This document shows positions 1 through 12,325 of a stretch of 64,000 bases of DNA, in pieces. The translations under genes and the position numbers were made by a program. The notes beneath the pieces were generated by a model, which was not told the DNA's origin, ran no database searches, and saw only the letters and a program-made list of their open reading frames with translations. The first letter of the stretch is position 1. Each line of letters starts with the position of its first letter. This DNA is from Sideroxydans sp. (GTDB lineage: Bacteria; Pseudomonadota; Gammaproteobacteria; Burkholderiales; Gallionellaceae): assembly GCA_028707175.1 (NCBI GenBank), contig JAQTUV010000003.1:372001-436000 (forward strand), written 5' to 3'.

Positions 1-526
1 CGTTGCAAGCATCTTTCAATGTCTTGGAACCGCTCTCGACTGGCACGACCGTTGCACCCAGCAGTTTCATACGAAACACATTAGGTGCTTGGCGCTGAAT
101 ATCTTCCGCGCCCATGTACACGATACACTCCATACCAAAACGCGCTGCCACGGTCGCAGTCGCCACACCGTGCATGCCCGCGCCCGTCTCGGCGATGACT
201 CGCTTCTTGCCCATGCGCTTCGCCAACAAGGCTTGCCCCATCGCGCTGTTGATCTTGTGCGCACCGGTATGGTTAAGGTCTTCGCGCTTCAGATATATCT
301 GCGCGCCACCGAGGCTCTCGGACAATCGCTTAGCGTGATAGATGGGGCTAGGACGCCCGACATAATGTTTGAGTTCATAAGCCAACTCGGCTTTGAATTC
401 GGGATCGTCTTTGAAACGAAGATACTGCGCGGTCAACTCTTCCACAGCGGGGATCAAGGTCTCCGCCATGTAAGTACCACCGAACTGGCCAAAGTGGCCG
501 GTTGAATCAGGAAAGTTGTACGTCAA
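1..526 (-). CDS. trpB: Tryptophan synthase beta subunit (partial, C-terminal part outside window)
   Basis: Reverse-strand reading from a TTG at 526: (M)[34 protein letters not shown]...[61 protein letters not shown], typical TrpB. The ORF track lists only spurious overlapping frames here. Confidence 0.95.
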   Translation of the reverse strand, partial: MTYNFPDSTGHFGQFGGTYMAETLIPAVEELTAQYLRFKDDPEFKAELAYELKHYVGRPSPIYHAKRLSESLGGAQIYLKREDLNHTGAHKINSAMGQALLAKRMGKKRVIAETGAGMHGVATATVAARFGMECIVYMGAEDIQRQAPNVFRMKLLGATVVPVESGSKTLKDACN

Positions 527-1136
527 TCTGTTTAACCTCTTTGATGAATGCTGCGACCTTCGCCGCATCCTTTATTCCTTTTGCTGACTCTACGCCACTA
601 GAAACATCCACGGCATAAGGTCGCACCTGCTTTATCGCTTCAGCGACATTTCCTGCATGCAAACCGCCAGACAAGATTACCGGCAAGGGTAGGTTCTGCG
701 GAATAAGTGTCCAATCGAACGACTCCCCTGTCCCACCTTGCGCGCCTTCCACAAAGGCATCCAGCAACAAACCTTGTGCCCCAGCGTAACGAGCTGCGCA
801 TTCTACCAAATCCACCCCTGCTTTGACCCGTATCGCCTTCAGATAAGGCTTGCGAAACTGTTGGCAAAATTCGGGCGATTCGTCACCATGAAACTGCAAT
901 ACATCTAATGACACTTCTTTCAGAACCTGCTGCACGTATTCGACAGATGGATTCACAAACAAACCCACAATGGTTACAAATGGTGGCACAACATTCACCA
1001 AAGATGCGGCTTGCCTAACTTCCACATGACGCGGACTTTTCTCGTAGAACACCAAACCGATCGCATCCGTACCGCCGTTAGCCACGGCATGCAAATCTTG
1101 TTCGCGGGTAATGCCACAGATTTTCACTCGGGTCAT
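507..1136 (-). CDS. trpF: Phosphoribosylanthranilate isomerase
   Basis: [38 protein letters not shown]..., internal start at 1136 preferred to 1199; overlaps trpB start. Confidence 0.95.
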   Translation of the reverse strand: MTRVKICGITREQDLHAVANGGTDAIGLVFYEKSPRHVEVRQAASLVNVVPPFVTIVGLFVNPSVEYVQQVLKEVSLDVLQFHGDESPEFCQQFRKPYLKAIRVKAGVDLVECAARYAGAQGLLLDAFVEGAQGGTGESFDWTLIPQNLPLPVILSGGLHAGNVAEAIKQVRPYAVDVSSGVESAKGIKDAAKVAAFIKEVKQIDVQLS

Positions 1137-1149
1137 AAGGGTTGAACAA

Positions 1150-1926
1150 CTATAAACGAGTTGGCATTGTACCTTGAGGCAGGCCCCACTTCGCATCATA
1201 GGTGATATGGCGCAGGTATAAACCGTCTGGCATAAAAGTGGGGGCAGCGACTTTTCGATTTTTTCCAGCCAACACCGTTTCCATCCACTGTGGTGGATAC
1301 TTGCCCTTACCTACATACAACAAGCAGCCCATTATGTTTCTCACCATGTGATGCAAAAAGGCATTCCCCGAAATATTCACAATAATCGTTTCGCCTTGCT
1401 GTTGAATGTCAATTTCGTACAAATGCTTGATGGGGGATTTCGCCTGACATTGAGAGGAACGAAAGGCACTGAAATCGTGCTCTCCCAAAAGATACGAGGC
1501 AGCCTTACGCATCGCCACCACATCTAGGCCTGCATGAAACCATCCAACTTTGCCATGATGAACCCCCATCCTCGATGGGCGATTAAGCAACACATATTGG
1601 TAACTACGAGCTTGCGCGGAAAACCGGGCATGAAACTCTTCCGAGACAGGATGCGCCCACAAGACTGCAATATCTTTTGGCAATAAGGCATTAGTGCCGC
1701 GTACCCATGCAGAGAGTGGCCTGGCGATATTGGTATCGAAATGTACGACTTGCTCCAGCGCATGCACACCTGTATCCGTGCGTCCCGCTGTCAGGATAGC
1801 GATTGGCTCACCTGCCAATTTGCTCAATGCAAGTTGCAACGTGTCCTGAACATTTGGAACATCGGGCTGACTTTGCCATCCGTTATAGGCACTCCCGTCA
1901 TACTCAACCCCCAGTGCGATCCTCAT
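1150..1926 (-). CDS. truA: tRNA pseudouridine(38-40) synthase
   Basis: [34 protein letters not shown]...[19 protein letters not shown] motif. Confidence 0.95.
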   Translation of the reverse strand: MRIALGVEYDGSAYNGWQSQPDVPNVQDTLQLALSKLAGEPIAILTAGRTDTGVHALEQVVHFDTNIARPLSAWVRGTNALLPKDIAVLWAHPVSEEFHARFSAQARSYQYVLLNRPSRMGVHHGKVGWFHAGLDVVAMRKAASYLLGEHDFSAFRSSQCQAKSPIKHLYEIDIQQQGETIIVNISGNAFLHHMVRNIMGCLLYVGKGKYPPQWMETVLAGKNRKVAAPTFMPDGLYLRHITYDAKWGLPQGTMPTRL

Positions 1927-2552
1927 CTTAAAATCCCTATCAAGATCACTCCTCCCATACCTATCAATGCATAATCAAGCGTCCTATACGATTGGTTAGG
2001 TAAGGCTATTTTTGTTGTTTGAGTAATTTCATACCGCATTGCATCACCAATCGCTAATTTCAAATCCATAGCCGACTCTCGCATAGAGTTCTCTGCATAT
2101 TGCAGGGTCAACGCTAAACGCACCGCAAACTTTTCACGAGAAACTCCCATCCATTTCAATGGAAGCGCCAAGCTATACAAACCACTCATCAATTGCGCGG
2201 AGGAAAGTTGCTGCAACAAAATAGCCAATGCAGACAATACGCCAAGCAAGCGCCCCATCTGCATTGCACCTTCACTCAGACCTTCTACAGTAGGTGACAT
2301 AATGCCTAACGATGAGAATACCGCGCTCCCTGGAATCGAATAGGCATAGACGATTGTTAGGGTTAGTAATATCCAACGCGTGCGCCTCAACAAACTCATT
2401 AACTGACCGGCGCAGAAATAGAGTGCCAAACACATCAGCAGCAGCAAGCTAGCCAGCAACAGCAGACCATGCATGTGCTGAATAAACAATGCCACCAAGC
2501 TCCAATAAAAAATCTTTACAGCGGGATGCAAGTTGAATTTCATCATTTCCAA
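1923..2552 (-). CDS. CbiQ/EcfT-like transmembrane protein
   Basis: Multi-TM 209 aa protein with N-terminal NLHPAVKIFYWSLVALF and C-terminal charged region resembling CbiQ/EcfT; overlaps truA by 4 nt. Confidence 0.5.
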   Translation of the reverse strand: MEMMKFNLHPAVKIFYWSLVALFIQHMHGLLLLASLLLLMCLALYFCAGQLMSLLRRTRWILLTLTIVYAYSIPGSAVFSSLGIMSPTVEGLSEGAMQMGRLLGVLSALAILLQQLSSAQLMSGLYSLALPLKWMGVSREKFAVRLALTLQYAENSMRESAMDLKLAIGDAMRYEITQTTKIALPNQSYRTLDYALIGMGGVILIGILR

Positions 2553-2556
2553 ATGA

Positions 2557-2584
2557 AAACGGCAGCCTAAATTGGCTGCCGTTC
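2557..2584 (-). terminator. Intrinsic terminator-like hairpin downstream of fimV-like gene
   Basis: AACGGCAGCC-TAAAT-TGGCTGCCGTT near-perfect inverted repeat. Confidence 0.65.
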
Positions 2585-2600
2585 ACTCTAGCATGTTGTA

Positions 2601-5369
2601 TTAGATATTTTGCAACATCGCATTTGCGCTCGCACGCTGTTGCTCATCTCCATCACGTAATACCTCTTCAAGAATTTCTTTTGCGCCAGCGTCATCACCC
2701 ATCTCTTGATAAGCCTTCGCCAAATCAAGCTTGGTGGCTACTTCTTGCCAACGCTCATCTTTGACTACACTTTCAGTAGTACTAGGCAACTTCAGACCAT
2801 CCATACTCAAACTGATGTCCGCCAACCCCATATCCGAAGCCAGCTCAGATTTAACTGCTGCCTGCGTTTGCAACGCTTCAGGGAAATCCAAGCTGAAGTG
2901 ATCGGACAAATTATCTTCTTGCTTTGCAGGACTGACTGACTCTGTCGAGCTCAAACCATTGTGATTTGCTGTTATATCAAACACTAAGTCGTCTAAACTA
3001 GACGAGTCGGACTGCAGTGGCGGACTTTTAGCGACGTTAGCTTGTGATGATGTAACATCGAAGATCAAATCATCATTCACATCCTCTTGGATTGCAGTCG
3101 CTGCTGGCGATCCACCCGGATGGGTTCCAGTCACATCAAAATCCATCACTTCATCTTGTGCTGGACGTAATTCATCAGCAGTCAAAATCGCAGTAATTTC
3201 ATTCACCGGCGTATCAAGCACTACTGTACCCAAGAAATCAGAATCCTGATTCGTTGCGCCGCCGAACCCCAAGTCAAAATCAACTGAAGGCGCGCTCACC
3301 TCCATTTTTTGAGCCGTTTCAACTACTGACGTCACATCATCCGTACCACCATATAACGGATTAGTGGGGTCTATCGCACGCCCCAACTCGGCAGCTTTAT
3401 CCCATGCCACCTTATCGCCAGAATCTTTAATGATATTTGCATGAGTGAAAAATTCATCACTATCACTACGATTCGCATAAATGGACAACAATTTCAACCT
3501 AACTTGCGTATTGCTTGGGTTAATTCTGAGTGCTTCTTTTAGCACTTCTTCAGCCTGCGCATCGCGCCCAAATGTCAGGAATAGGTCAGCCTCGCCAATA
3601 GGATCAATTTCATCCCCTCCCGTTGGTGCTAATGCAGTCTGAGTGAAACTTGCCATTTGTGTGAAATCACCCGTTTCAGGTGAAGGTACAACAGGAGAAG
3701 CGATTCGCCCCGTTGCATTACCTATTTCACCATCGAATGTTTTCTCAGATGAAGCCTTACCGTTAACTTCTTCATTGTCAGCAAATGATTTCTTGCCGCC
3801 TTTTTTGCGGCGAGCAAAATAAACTCCCGCTCCGCCAAGCGCCAGCAACGCAACTAGCCCGCCAGCCAAAGTAAGCGGATCTGAAAGTAAATCATCCTCA
3901 ACTTGTGGCTCAACACTTTGAGTGACAGCCGGTTCTGGCGCATGAACAGGGGCTTTAACAACACTTGATTCAGGTGCACTTTCCACAACAGGCGAACTAA
4001 CCACCGCAGCCGATTCGGCAGGTGTTGAAATGCTGTTCTTTAATTCTGCAAGACGCTGCAAATCCTTAACGTTCTTTTCAAGTAGTGCATTGCGTTCCTC
4101 AGCCTCTTTTAACGCTTTCGCCTTTGCAACAGCTTCTTCTTCTTTGGCATTAGATTTTTCTTGGCTTGTTGGTTTACTTGCTCCCACTGCCTTGTCGTTA
4201 GGTGCTTCACCTTTCGATAGTTTTAGAACATCCTTTGCGTCCTCTTTTGCAGCAGCTGCACCATCCTTAACTGCCGATTTCACTTTACCGGAGACGGACT
4301 GACGTTCAGATTTTTGAGCGCTGACAGTTGGTATAGCTGAAAGCTGCTGACGATAGGCATTCCAATCAGCAACCTGAGCACTTATTTCTTGCTCAGCTTC
4401 GGATTGCTGTACAGCCTCAAGCTCTGTAGAAACTGGAACTTTGATGATTTTTCCAGTTTTCAAACGATTCATATTGTCACTGTCAAATGCATCGGGGTTA
4501 GCACGATACATAGCCACCAACATGCGCTCCAAACTCACCTCCGCAGGCTTGGTCTTAGCAGCAATTTTACTGAGTGAGTCACCCTTAACGACTTTGACTG
4601 ATTCGAGCAACGCTGCAATTTGTTGCGCCTCTTTCTTTTTCTCAGGGAGCTTAGAGCTTGCTTTCAACTTACTAGAGGATTTAACCGGCAAAGGAGCTTC
4701 ATCAATATTTTCCTTTACGCCTGCGGCATCATTGGTGGGTTCATTTTTCGTCGCAGCATCATGTGTCATTTCTGATGCAGGCGTAGATGTTGTCTCCTCT
4801 GGTGCAGACTGAGGCTGCTGCTCTGAAACCAGTGCTTGTTGAGCTGTGGCAGGTGAAGACTCAAAAGACTCACGTACTGGAGCGGCGGGCACCACAACAG
4901 CGGGCGCTATAACACTAACAGGAGCAGGCTGTGCCTCTGGAACCTTAAAATCAGCGGGATCAAGTAAGAATGTATATTCGCGCAACAACTTCCCTGAAGA
5001 CCAAGTCACCTCAATCAACAAAGTAACGAAAGGCTCATTAACAGGCTGTGACGATGAAATCCTAATAGCTGGCGACGAATTTAAGTTGACGGCCTCAAAT
5101 TTTAGACGGGGAAGAGCATAGGGATAATCAACACCAGCAGCCTTAAATGATTCTGGTGAGGCTAATCGTGCCGACACGCTAGCTCTATCAGCTTTTTCAA
5201 GGGAAACCAACTCAACCTCAGCTTTAAGGGGTTGCCCTAAATAAGAACTGACATTGATTCCACCCAACCCTGTCGCGCCAACCAAGCCTGAAAAAACTAG
5301 GCCAGTAATGTAGCTAGACGCTTTAATTATTGATTTCAGCACGCTGCCATCCTTTTCTTCACAACACAT
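2601..5369 (-). CDS. fimV: FimV-like pilus assembly/polar protein
   Basis: LGLGGINVSSYLGQPLKAEVELVSL-type N-terminus, LysM-like region (VKGDSLSKIAAKTKPAEVSLERMLVAMYRANPDAF), TM segment, C-terminal TPR (KLDLAKAYQEMGDDAGAKEILEEVLRDGDEQQRASANAML). Confidence 0.85.
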   Translation of the reverse strand: MCCEEKDGSVLKSIIKASSYITGLVFSGLVGATGLGGINVSSYLGQPLKAEVELVSLEKADRASVSARLASPESFKAAGVDYPYALPRLKFEAVNLNSSPAIRISSSQPVNEPFVTLLIEVTWSSGKLLREYTFLLDPADFKVPEAQPAPVSVIAPAVVVPAAPVRESFESSPATAQQALVSEQQPQSAPEETTSTPASEMTHDAATKNEPTNDAAGVKENIDEAPLPVKSSSKLKASSKLPEKKKEAQQIAALLESVKVVKGDSLSKIAAKTKPAEVSLERMLVAMYRANPDAFDSDNMNRLKTGKIIKVPVSTELEAVQQSEAEQEISAQVADWNAYRQQLSAIPTVSAQKSERQSVSGKVKSAVKDGAAAAKEDAKDVLKLSKGEAPNDKAVGASKPTSQEKSNAKEEEAVAKAKALKEAEERNALLEKNVKDLQRLAELKNSISTPAESAAVVSSPVVESAPESSVVKAPVHAPEPAVTQSVEPQVEDDLLSDPLTLAGGLVALLALGGAGVYFARRKKGGKKSFADNEEVNGKASSEKTFDGEIGNATGRIASPVVPSPETGDFTQMASFTQTALAPTGGDEIDPIGEADLFLTFGRDAQAEEVLKEALRINPSNTQVRLKLLSIYANRSDSDEFFTHANIIKDSGDKVAWDKAAELGRAIDPTNPLYGGTDDVTSVVETAQKMEVSAPSVDFDLGFGGATNQDSDFLGTVVLDTPVNEITAILTADELRPAQDEVMDFDVTGTHPGGSPAATAIQEDVNDDLIFDVTSSQANVAKSPPLQSDSSSLDDLVFDITANHNGLSSTESVSPAKQEDNLSDHFSLDFPEALQTQAAVKSELASDMGLADISLSMDGLKLPSTTESVVKDERWQEVATKLDLAKAYQEMGDDAGAKEILEEVLRDGDEQQRASANAMLQNI

Positions 5370-5466
5370 TATTCAGACTAACATCAGAGGGTTAGTGACG
5401 CAAGCTAACTCCCACTCTAACTTTACGTACTAAGCAACGGTAATCAACTAACTTTTATCCCAATCT

Positions 5467-6570
5467 CTATTTTTCTATCAGGATTCTCAACATACGACGC
5501 AAAGGTTCAGCGGCACCCCACAGCAATTGGTCACCACAAACAAATGCACTCACAAACTCTGGGCCTAATTCCATCTTGCGCACACGACCAACTGCGATAT
5601 CCAACTTGCCTGTCACGGCAACTGGGGTCAACTCTTTAACACTGATAGCACGATCATTTGGCACGAACTTGACCCAAGGATTTCCACCCTTGATGAGCGC
5701 TTCGACCTCACTCAACGGCACATCCTTCTTCAACTTGAGTGTCAGCGCCAAGCTGTGGCAACGCATCGCACCGATACGTACACACAATCCATCTACGGGA
5801 ATACGTTGGGACGTACCCAGTATCTTGTTGACCTCGGCCTGCCCCTTCCACTCTTCTTTGGATTGACCGTTGTCGAGTTGCTTATCGATCCATGGGATCA
5901 GACTGCCTGCCAACGGTGCACCAAAGTTCTCGGTCGGCATGTCTGACGAGCGTAATGTCTCTGCAAGGCGACGGTCGATCTCAAGGATGGCCGACTTTGG
6001 ATCAGCCAATAGATCAGCCACACAAGCGTGCGCCACCCCCATCTGATTCAGCAGCTCGCGCATATTCTGCGCACCCGCTCCAGATGCGGCTTGATAAGTC
6101 ATGGAAGATACCCATTCCACCAGCCCAGCATGGAACAAGCCGCCCAAGCCCATCAACAAGATGCTATTGGTGCAATTACCGCCGATGAAGTTCTTGCCAC
6201 CATTCGCCAGCGATGTCTTGATGAGATCAAGATTGACTGGATCAAGGATGATGACCGCGTCATTTTCCATACGCAGTGTAGAAGCCGCATCGATCCAATA
6301 GCCCTGCCACCCTGCCGCACGCAGTTTGGGGAACATCTCGGTCGTATAGTCACCACCTTGGCAAGAGATGATGGCATCCATCGCCATCAATTCTTTTAGG
6401 TCGTAAGCATCCTTGAGCGACGCGCCACGTGCTTCAGCTGGCGCCTCACCGCCAACGTTCGATGTGGTGAAGAACACCGCATCAATGAGGTCAAAATCTT
6501 TTTCTTCGCGCATACGTTGCATGAGCACCGAGCCCACCATTCCGCGCCAACCGATCAAACCAACTTTCAT
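5467..6570 (-). CDS. asd: Aspartate-semialdehyde dehydrogenase
   Basis: [29 protein letters not shown]...[17 protein letters not shown]. Confidence 0.95.
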   Translation of the reverse strand: MKVGLIGWRGMVGSVLMQRMREEKDFDLIDAVFFTTSNVGGEAPAEARGASLKDAYDLKELMAMDAIISCQGGDYTTEMFPKLRAAGWQGYWIDAASTLRMENDAVIILDPVNLDLIKTSLANGGKNFIGGNCTNSILLMGLGGLFHAGLVEWVSSMTYQAASGAGAQNMRELLNQMGVAHACVADLLADPKSAILEIDRRLAETLRSSDMPTENFGAPLAGSLIPWIDKQLDNGQSKEEWKGQAEVNKILGTSQRIPVDGLCVRIGAMRCHSLALTLKLKKDVPLSEVEALIKGGNPWVKFVPNDRAISVKELTPVAVTGKLDIAVGRVRKMELGPEFVSAFVCGDQLLWGAAEPLRRMLRILIEK

Positions 6571-6584
6571 GACTATCCTTTAAT

Positions 6585-7649
6585 TCACAGGGCGGCGACG
6601 ACCGCATCACCCATCTTGGAGCAACCCACCTTCTGCATGCCCGCCTCGAAGATATCTGCCGTGCGCAAACCTTGCTGCAACACTTTGCGCACAGCGCCTT
6701 CGATACGTTGCGCATTCGCTTCATCGTTGAAGGTGTAACGCAACATCATCGCCACCGACAGGATAGTCGCCAATGGATTGGCGATGTCCTTGCCTGCGAT
6801 ATCGGGTGCAGAACCGTGGCTAGGCTCATACAGACCTTTATTGTTCTGATCCAGCGAGGCTGAAGGCAACATGCCGATGGAACCCGTCAGCATCGATGCC
6901 TCATCCGACAAGATGTCGCCAAAAATGTTGCCAGTGACCACCACATCAAACTGCTTGGGTGCTCGCACCAGTTGCATCGCAGTGTTATCCACCAACATGT
7001 GGGTCAAGGCGACCTCAGGATACTCTTTGGAAAGCTCGGTCATCACCTGACGCCATAACTCAGTTGTCTCCAGCACGTTGGCTTTATCAACTGAGCAGAG
7101 CTTTTTGTTGCGCTTCATCGCGATACCAAAAGCGACGTGGCCGATACGGATGATCTCCGACTCAGAGTAGCGCATGGTGTTCACACCTTCGCGCTCGCCA
7201 TTCGGCAACGTCGAGATACCACGCGGCTGACCAAAATACACATCACCGGTAAGCTCACGCACGATCATGATGTCCAGACCGGAGACGACTTCGGGCTTCA
7301 GTGTGGAAGCATTCGCCAATTCCGGATACAGCAATGCAGGACGCAGATTAGCGAACAGATTGAGTTCCTTACGGATGCGCAACAGGCCGCGCTCTGGACG
7401 CATATCACGTGGCAACGTGTCGTATTGATAACCGCCCACCGCTCCTAGCAACACCGCATCGGAGGCTTTTGCCAACTTCTCGGTCGATTGCGGGAAAGGA
7501 TCACCTTCCGCGTCATAAGCCGCACCGCCAAGATGAGCGTATTCCATCTCGATCTTCATACCATCGCTACGCAATGCTTCCAACACCTTCGCTGCCTGAG
7601 CAACGATCTCTGTTCCGATGCCGTCACCCGGCAAGACTGCGATCTTCAT
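6585..7649 (-). CDS. leuB: 3-isopropylmalate dehydrogenase
   Basis: [26 protein letters not shown]...[13 protein letters not shown]...[29 protein letters not shown]. Confidence 0.97.
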   Translation of the reverse strand: MKIAVLPGDGIGTEIVAQAAKVLEALRSDGMKIEMEYAHLGGAAYDAEGDPFPQSTEKLAKASDAVLLGAVGGYQYDTLPRDMRPERGLLRIRKELNLFANLRPALLYPELANASTLKPEVVSGLDIMIVRELTGDVYFGQPRGISTLPNGEREGVNTMRYSESEIIRIGHVAFGIAMKRNKKLCSVDKANVLETTELWRQVMTELSKEYPEVALTHMLVDNTAMQLVRAPKQFDVVVTGNIFGDILSDEASMLTGSIGMLPSASLDQNNKGLYEPSHGSAPDIAGKDIANPLATILSVAMMLRYTFNDEANAQRIEGAVRKVLQQGLRTADIFEAGMQKVGCSKMGDAVVAAL

Positions 7650-7667
7650 TTCAGTACCTTTTGAGAA

Positions 7668-8309
7668 TTATGCAAATAACCACGGTTGCGAAGCACGATG
7701 CTTCGTTTCGAATGCGCTGATGTCAGCCTTATGTTGCAAAGTCAGACCGATATCATCCAAGCCGTTCAACAAACAATGCTTGCGGAACTCATCCACCTCG
7801 AACTTGTAGACTGCGCCATCGGGTGTCGTGAGCGTCTGTTGCACCAGATCGACGACCAAAGCGTAGCCACTCTTGGCTTCAACCGCTTTGAATAACTCGT
7901 CGACTTTATCCGCAGCCAACTTGATCGGCAGCATGCCGTTTTTGAAGCAGTTATTGAAGAAGATGTCAGCAAAACTTGGCGCAATGACAACGCGGAAGCC
8001 GTAATCGTCTAGCGCCCATGGCGCATGTTCGCGCGACGAACCGCAGCCGAAGTTCTCGCGCGCCAACAACACTTGCGCACCTTGGTAGCGTGTTTGATTC
8101 AACACGAAATCCTTATTCAGTGGGCGTGTGCTGCAATCCATACCCGGCTCGCCGTGATCCAGATATCGCCACTCATCGAACGCGTAAGGACCGAAGCCTG
8201 AGCGTTTGATGGATTTCAAGAACTGCTTAGGAATGATGGCATCGGTATCCACGTTGGCTCTATCCAACGGTGCCACCAAGCCAGAGAATTTTTCGAATTT
8301 TTGCATCAT
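7668..8309 (-). CDS. leuD: 3-isopropylmalate dehydratase small subunit
   Basis: [34 protein letters not shown]...[32 protein letters not shown]. Confidence 0.97.
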   Translation of the reverse strand: MMQKFEKFSGLVAPLDRANVDTDAIIPKQFLKSIKRSGFGPYAFDEWRYLDHGEPGMDCSTRPLNKDFVLNQTRYQGAQVLLARENFGCGSSREHAPWALDDYGFRVVIAPSFADIFFNNCFKNGMLPIKLAADKVDELFKAVEAKSGYALVVDLVQQTLTTPDGAVYKFEVDEFRKHCLLNGLDDIGLTLQHKADISAFETKHRASQPWLFA

Positions 8310-8331
8310 CTATCGTCCGTAATTTAAGCGT

Positions 8332-8517
8332 TCATTTGAACGTCTTGTTGAGCGCATCACCGATCTCACCCGCTGCGCGCTCGATGGTCTTACCTGCCAC
8401 TGCCGCATCTTGCTTCACGCCACCCACCACCTTTGAACCTGTCGTATCGCCGCGCGCCGCTTGATAGGTATTACAAGCAGACAACAGCAATACCGACAGG
8501 ATCAACGTGACTCTCAT
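8332..8517 (-). CDS. Entericidin A/B-like small lipoprotein
   Basis: [61 protein letters not shown]; lipobox LLSAC; start at 8517 overlaps leuC stop. Confidence 0.75.
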   Translation of the reverse strand: MRVTLILSVLLLSACNTYQAARGDTTGSKVVGGVKQDAAVAGKTIERAAGEIGDALNKTFK

Positions 8518-9917
8518 TGTTTGCTGACATCCACAAAATGGCCCGCAATCGCAGCAGCAGCTGCCATCGCTGGGCTCACCAAGTGAGTGCGTCCGCCTTG
8601 GCCTTGGCGCCCTTCGAAGTTGCGGTTGGAAGTAGAAGCGCAACGTTCGCCCGACGACAAACGATCATCATTCATCGCCAAGCACATAGAGCAACCCGGA
8701 TCTCGCCACTCGAATCCTGCTGCGATGAAAATCTTATCCAGACCTTCTTGCTCTGCTTGCGCTTTGACTAATCCAGAACCCGGCACCACCATCGCCAACT
8801 TCACGTTCGCGGCAACCTTGCCGCCTTTGGCAACGGCTGCAGCGGCGCGCATATCTTCGATACGTCCATTGGTGCAAGAACCGATGAACACCTTATCAAT
8901 CTTGATTTCGGTGATCGGCGTATTCGCCTTCAAACCCATGTACTGCAAGGCACGTTCGGTGTCGCTGCGCTTCACCGCATCGGTGATATTTGCAGGATCA
9001 GGCACGATGCCATCCACCGACAACACCATTTCGGGCGAAGTACCCCAAGTTACTTGGGGTTTAATCTTGGCCGCATCCACAGTGATCGTGGTGTCGAATT
9101 TCGCGCCCGCATCACTATGTAAAGTGCGCCAGTAAGTCACCGCCGCATCCCACTGCGATGCTTGTGGTGCGAAGGGTCGCCCCTTGATGTACTCAAACGT
9201 CACCTCATCCGCCGCCACCATACCGGCGCGCGCACCGGCCTCGATGGCCATGTTGCACAAGGTCATGCGACCTTCCATGCTCAAACCACGGATGGTGTCA
9301 CCGCCAAATTCGATGGCGTAGCCCGTGCCACCTGCCGTACCGATCATGCCGATGACTTCCAGCGCGATGTCTTTTGAAGTAACGCCACGCCCCAACTCGC
9401 CATCCACTTTGACCAGCATCGTCTTGGATTTTTTTGCCACCAGACACTGTGTCGCCATCACGTGCTCGACTTCGGAGGTGCCGATACCATGCGCCAATGC
9501 GCCAAAAGCGCCGTGTGTGCTGGTATGCGAATCGCCGCACACCACGGTCATGCCCGGCAAGGTCGCGCCCTGCTCCGGCCCCATCACATGCACCACGCCT
9601 TGACGGATGTCGCCCATCTTGAATTCAGTGATGCCCAATTCAGCACAGTTCGCATCCAGTGTTTCCACTTGCAGACGCGATATAGGATCCGTGATCCCTG
9701 CAGCTAAATTTTTAGTTGGCACATTGTGATCCGGCACAGCCAAGATAGAGCCGACGCGCCAAGGTTTGCGATGCGCCATGCGCATCCCCTCGAAAGCTTG
9801 CGGGCTGGTCACTTCGTGAACCAAATGGCGGTCGATATAGATCAAAGCCGTGCCATCCGCCTCAGTGCGAACCAGATGACTATTCCAAAGTTTGTCGTAA
9901 AGAGTTTGTGCGTTCAT
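8514..9917 (-). CDS. leuC: 3-isopropylmalate dehydratase large subunit
   Basis: [46 protein letters not shown]... Confidence 0.97.
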   Translation of the reverse strand: MNAQTLYDKLWNSHLVRTEADGTALIYIDRHLVHEVTSPQAFEGMRMAHRKPWRVGSILAVPDHNVPTKNLAAGITDPISRLQVETLDANCAELGITEFKMGDIRQGVVHVMGPEQGATLPGMTVVCGDSHTSTHGAFGALAHGIGTSEVEHVMATQCLVAKKSKTMLVKVDGELGRGVTSKDIALEVIGMIGTAGGTGYAIEFGGDTIRGLSMEGRMTLCNMAIEAGARAGMVAADEVTFEYIKGRPFAPQASQWDAAVTYWRTLHSDAGAKFDTTITVDAAKIKPQVTWGTSPEMVLSVDGIVPDPANITDAVKRSDTERALQYMGLKANTPITEIKIDKVFIGSCTNGRIEDMRAAAAVAKGGKVAANVKLAMVVPGSGLVKAQAEQEGLDKIFIAAGFEWRDPGCSMCLAMNDDRLSSGERCASTSNRNFEGRQGQGGRTHLVSPAMAAAAAIAGHFVDVSKQ

Positions 9918-9944
9918 ATTGTTATACCTTTTCAGGGCTGCGGA

Positions 9945-11651
9945 TTATGCCACAGCAGTTGCGCCATCCCAAGCTGCGCCTGACAGGAATGCCACTCTTC
10001 GGTTAAGGCCGCTGACCAGCGCCTTCAGCGTAGCCGTAACGATGTTCGAATCCATTCCCACGCCGTAACATGCGGCGGCACCCTCGACATTCGCTATTTC
10101 AATGAATGCACAAGCTCGAGCATCACCTGCTTTGGGACTGGCAGTCATGGAGCGCTCCTCGTAACTGTGTACCCGCACAGCGATGCCCGCGTTCTGCAAG
10201 GCATGCACCGCCGCATCGACCGGGCCGTTGCCCTCCCCTTCCAGAAAGTGTGCGACTCCGTTTATTTCCACATTCAGACGTATGCCCTGCATCTCGCCGC
10301 GCTCGTAAAGATGGTGCTCGCGGTAATGCACGGGCGCTGCGCTATCGAGATAAGTCGCCGCGAACAACTGCCAAATTTCCGCCGCGCTGATTTCCCCACC
10401 GTGGCTGTCGGTACGTTGCTGCACCACACCGGAAAACTCGACCTGCAAGCGGCGCGGCATCACGATGCCGTATTCCGCTTCCAGCAAATAGGCGATGCCG
10501 CCTTTGCCGGACTGACTGTTGACGCGGATCACCGAATCGTAACTGCGCCCGACATCCTTGGGGTCTACCGGAAGGTAGGGCACATTCCAGCCCGCATCCG
10601 GCCTCACGGCGGCGAAGCCCTTCTTGATCGCATCCTGATGTGACCCGGAAAACGCGGTAAACACCAAGTCGCCCACGTAAGGATGGCGCGGATGGATCGG
10701 CAACTGGTTGCAATACTCAACCGTGCGCGCCACCGCGTTGATGTCGGAAAAATCCAGCCCCGGCGCGATGCCCTGCGTGTAGAGATTCAAAGCCATGGTC
10801 ACGATATCCACATTGCCGGTGCGCTCGCCGTTGCCAAACAAACAGCCCTCGACGCGCTCGGCACCCGCCATCAGCGCAAGCTCCGCCGCCGCAACCGCCG
10901 TGCCCCGGTCGTTGTGCGTATGCACGCTGAGGATGACGCTGTCGCGACGCGCCAGATGGCGGTGCATCCATTCGATCTGGTCGGCATACACATTCGGCGT
11001 GGCGAGTTCCACCGTGGCGGGCAAGTTGAGGATCACCTTGTTGTCCGGCGTGGCGCCCCATGCCGCAGTCACGGCATCACAGATTTCAAGCGCGAATTCG
11101 GTCTCCGCCGCCGAGAATGTTTCCGGACTGTATTCGAGCACCCATTCTGTTTCCGGCTGTTCTGCGGCAAGTTGTTTAATCAAGGTAACCGCCGACACCG
11201 CCATCTCCACCACCTCGCTCTTGCTCATGCCGAAAACAGTGTCGCGAAAATTTTGCGACACCGGATTGTAGACATGCACGATTGCCCGGCGCGCGCCCTT
11301 GAGCGACTCCATCGTGCGGCGGATCAAATGCTCGCGCGCCTGCGTCAACACCTCGATGCTGACATCCTGCGGGATATGCCCGCCCTCGATCAGCTCGCGC
11401 ACAAAATTGAAATCGGTAGCGGAAGCCGACGGAAACGCGACCTCGATTTCCTTGAAGCCGATGTCGCACAACATGCGGAACATGCGCATCTTGCGCTCCG
11501 CATTCATCGGCTCGAACAGCGCCTGATTGCCGTCGCGCAAGTCGGTGCTCATCCAGATCGGCGGCTGAGTGATGGTGCGGCTGGGCCATTGCCGGTCAGC
11601 CAGATGGAACGCGGGAAACGGGCGATATTTGCTTGCGGGATGCTGCAACAT
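9945..11651 (-). CDS. leuA: 2-isopropylmalate synthase (long, about 568 aa form)
   Basis: [77 protein letters not shown]... Confidence 0.95.
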   Translation of the reverse strand: MLQHPASKYRPFPAFHLADRQWPSRTITQPPIWMSTDLRDGNQALFEPMNAERKMRMFRMLCDIGFKEIEVAFPSASATDFNFVRELIEGGHIPQDVSIEVLTQAREHLIRRTMESLKGARRAIVHVYNPVSQNFRDTVFGMSKSEVVEMAVSAVTLIKQLAAEQPETEWVLEYSPETFSAAETEFALEICDAVTAAWGATPDNKVILNLPATVELATPNVYADQIEWMHRHLARRDSVILSVHTHNDRGTAVAAAELALMAGAERVEGCLFGNGERTGNVDIVTMALNLYTQGIAPGLDFSDINAVARTVEYCNQLPIHPRHPYVGDLVFTAFSGSHQDAIKKGFAAVRPDAGWNVPYLPVDPKDVGRSYDSVIRVNSQSGKGGIAYLLEAEYGIVMPRRLQVEFSGVVQQRTDSHGGEISAAEIWQLFAATYLDSAAPVHYREHHLYERGEMQGIRLNVEINGVAHFLEGEGNGPVDAAVHALQNAGIAVRVHSYEERSMTASPKAGDARACAFIEIANVEGAAACYGVGMDSNIVTATLKALVSGLNRRVAFLSGAAWDGATAVA

Positions 11652-11745
11652 GATGGCTACTCCTTAAAAGAAATCAACGAGTGAAATCATAAAGAGAAAT
11701 CACAAGCATTAGCTTGCGTATTCGCCCATGCAAACCACAATATCA

Positions 11746-11777
11746 GCAATAATATTGCGCACATCGCCGCAATATTT
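11746..11777. promoter_or_regulatory. Candidate Lrp/AsnC operator between leuA and its divergent regulator
   Basis: GCAAT-AAT-ATTGC inverted repeat (11746-11758) followed by a related half-site GCAATATTT (11769-11777), close to the 11818 start codon. Confidence 0.4.
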
Positions 11778-11817
11778 GGAATTATCATTAACGCACAAGA
11801 CTTTCTAGGGGAATATT

Positions 11818-12279
11818 ATGGAACTCGACCGCTACGATTTACAGATTTTGCGCGTGCTGCAAGAAGACGGGCGCATCAGCAATCAGGAGTTGGCCGACCG
11901 CATCAGCCTCACGCCCTCACCCTGCCTGCGCCGCCTGCACGCGCTGGAAGAGTCGGGCCTCATCACCGGCTACCGCGCCCTGCTCGACGCCAAGAAACTC
12001 GGCCTCTCGCTGACCGCGCTAATCCTGATTTCGATGGACCAGCACACGCCGGAACGCCTAGGCAACTTCGAAACCAAAGTGGCGGAAATTCCCGATGTGC
12101 TGGAATGCCTGCTGATTACCGGACAAGATGCCGACTACCAGCTCAAGGTGGTGGTGAAAGATATGGATGCTTATCAGGAACTGTTGCTCAATCGCATCAC
12201 CCGCATCAAGGGCGTGACCGGCGTACACACCAGCTTTGTGTTGCGCCGGGTCGTGGACAAAACTGCTTTGCCGCTTTAA
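11818..12279 (+). CDS. Lrp/AsnC family transcriptional regulator
   Basis: MELDRYDLQILRVLQEDGRISNQELADRISLTPSPCLRRLHALEESGLITGYRALLD... Confidence 0.95.
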   Translation: MELDRYDLQILRVLQEDGRISNQELADRISLTPSPCLRRLHALEESGLITGYRALLDAKKLGLSLTALILISMDQHTPERLGNFETKVAEIPDVLECLLITGQDADYQLKVVVKDMDAYQELLLNRITRIKGVTGVHTSFVLRRVVDKTALPL

Positions 12280-12325
12280 CTCCCCCCTGTGTAGCCAGGT
12301 TGCGAGATGCAAGCCCACTCTTGTG

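Noticed and set aside
89-505. Forward ORFs at the window start
   Set aside because: Antisense to clear trpB coding sequence on the minus strand.
10683-11684. Long forward ORF (333 aa) opposite leuA
   Set aside because: Composition is typical of antisense of a GC-rich gene (His/Arg-rich) with no recognisable domain; leuA is unambiguous.
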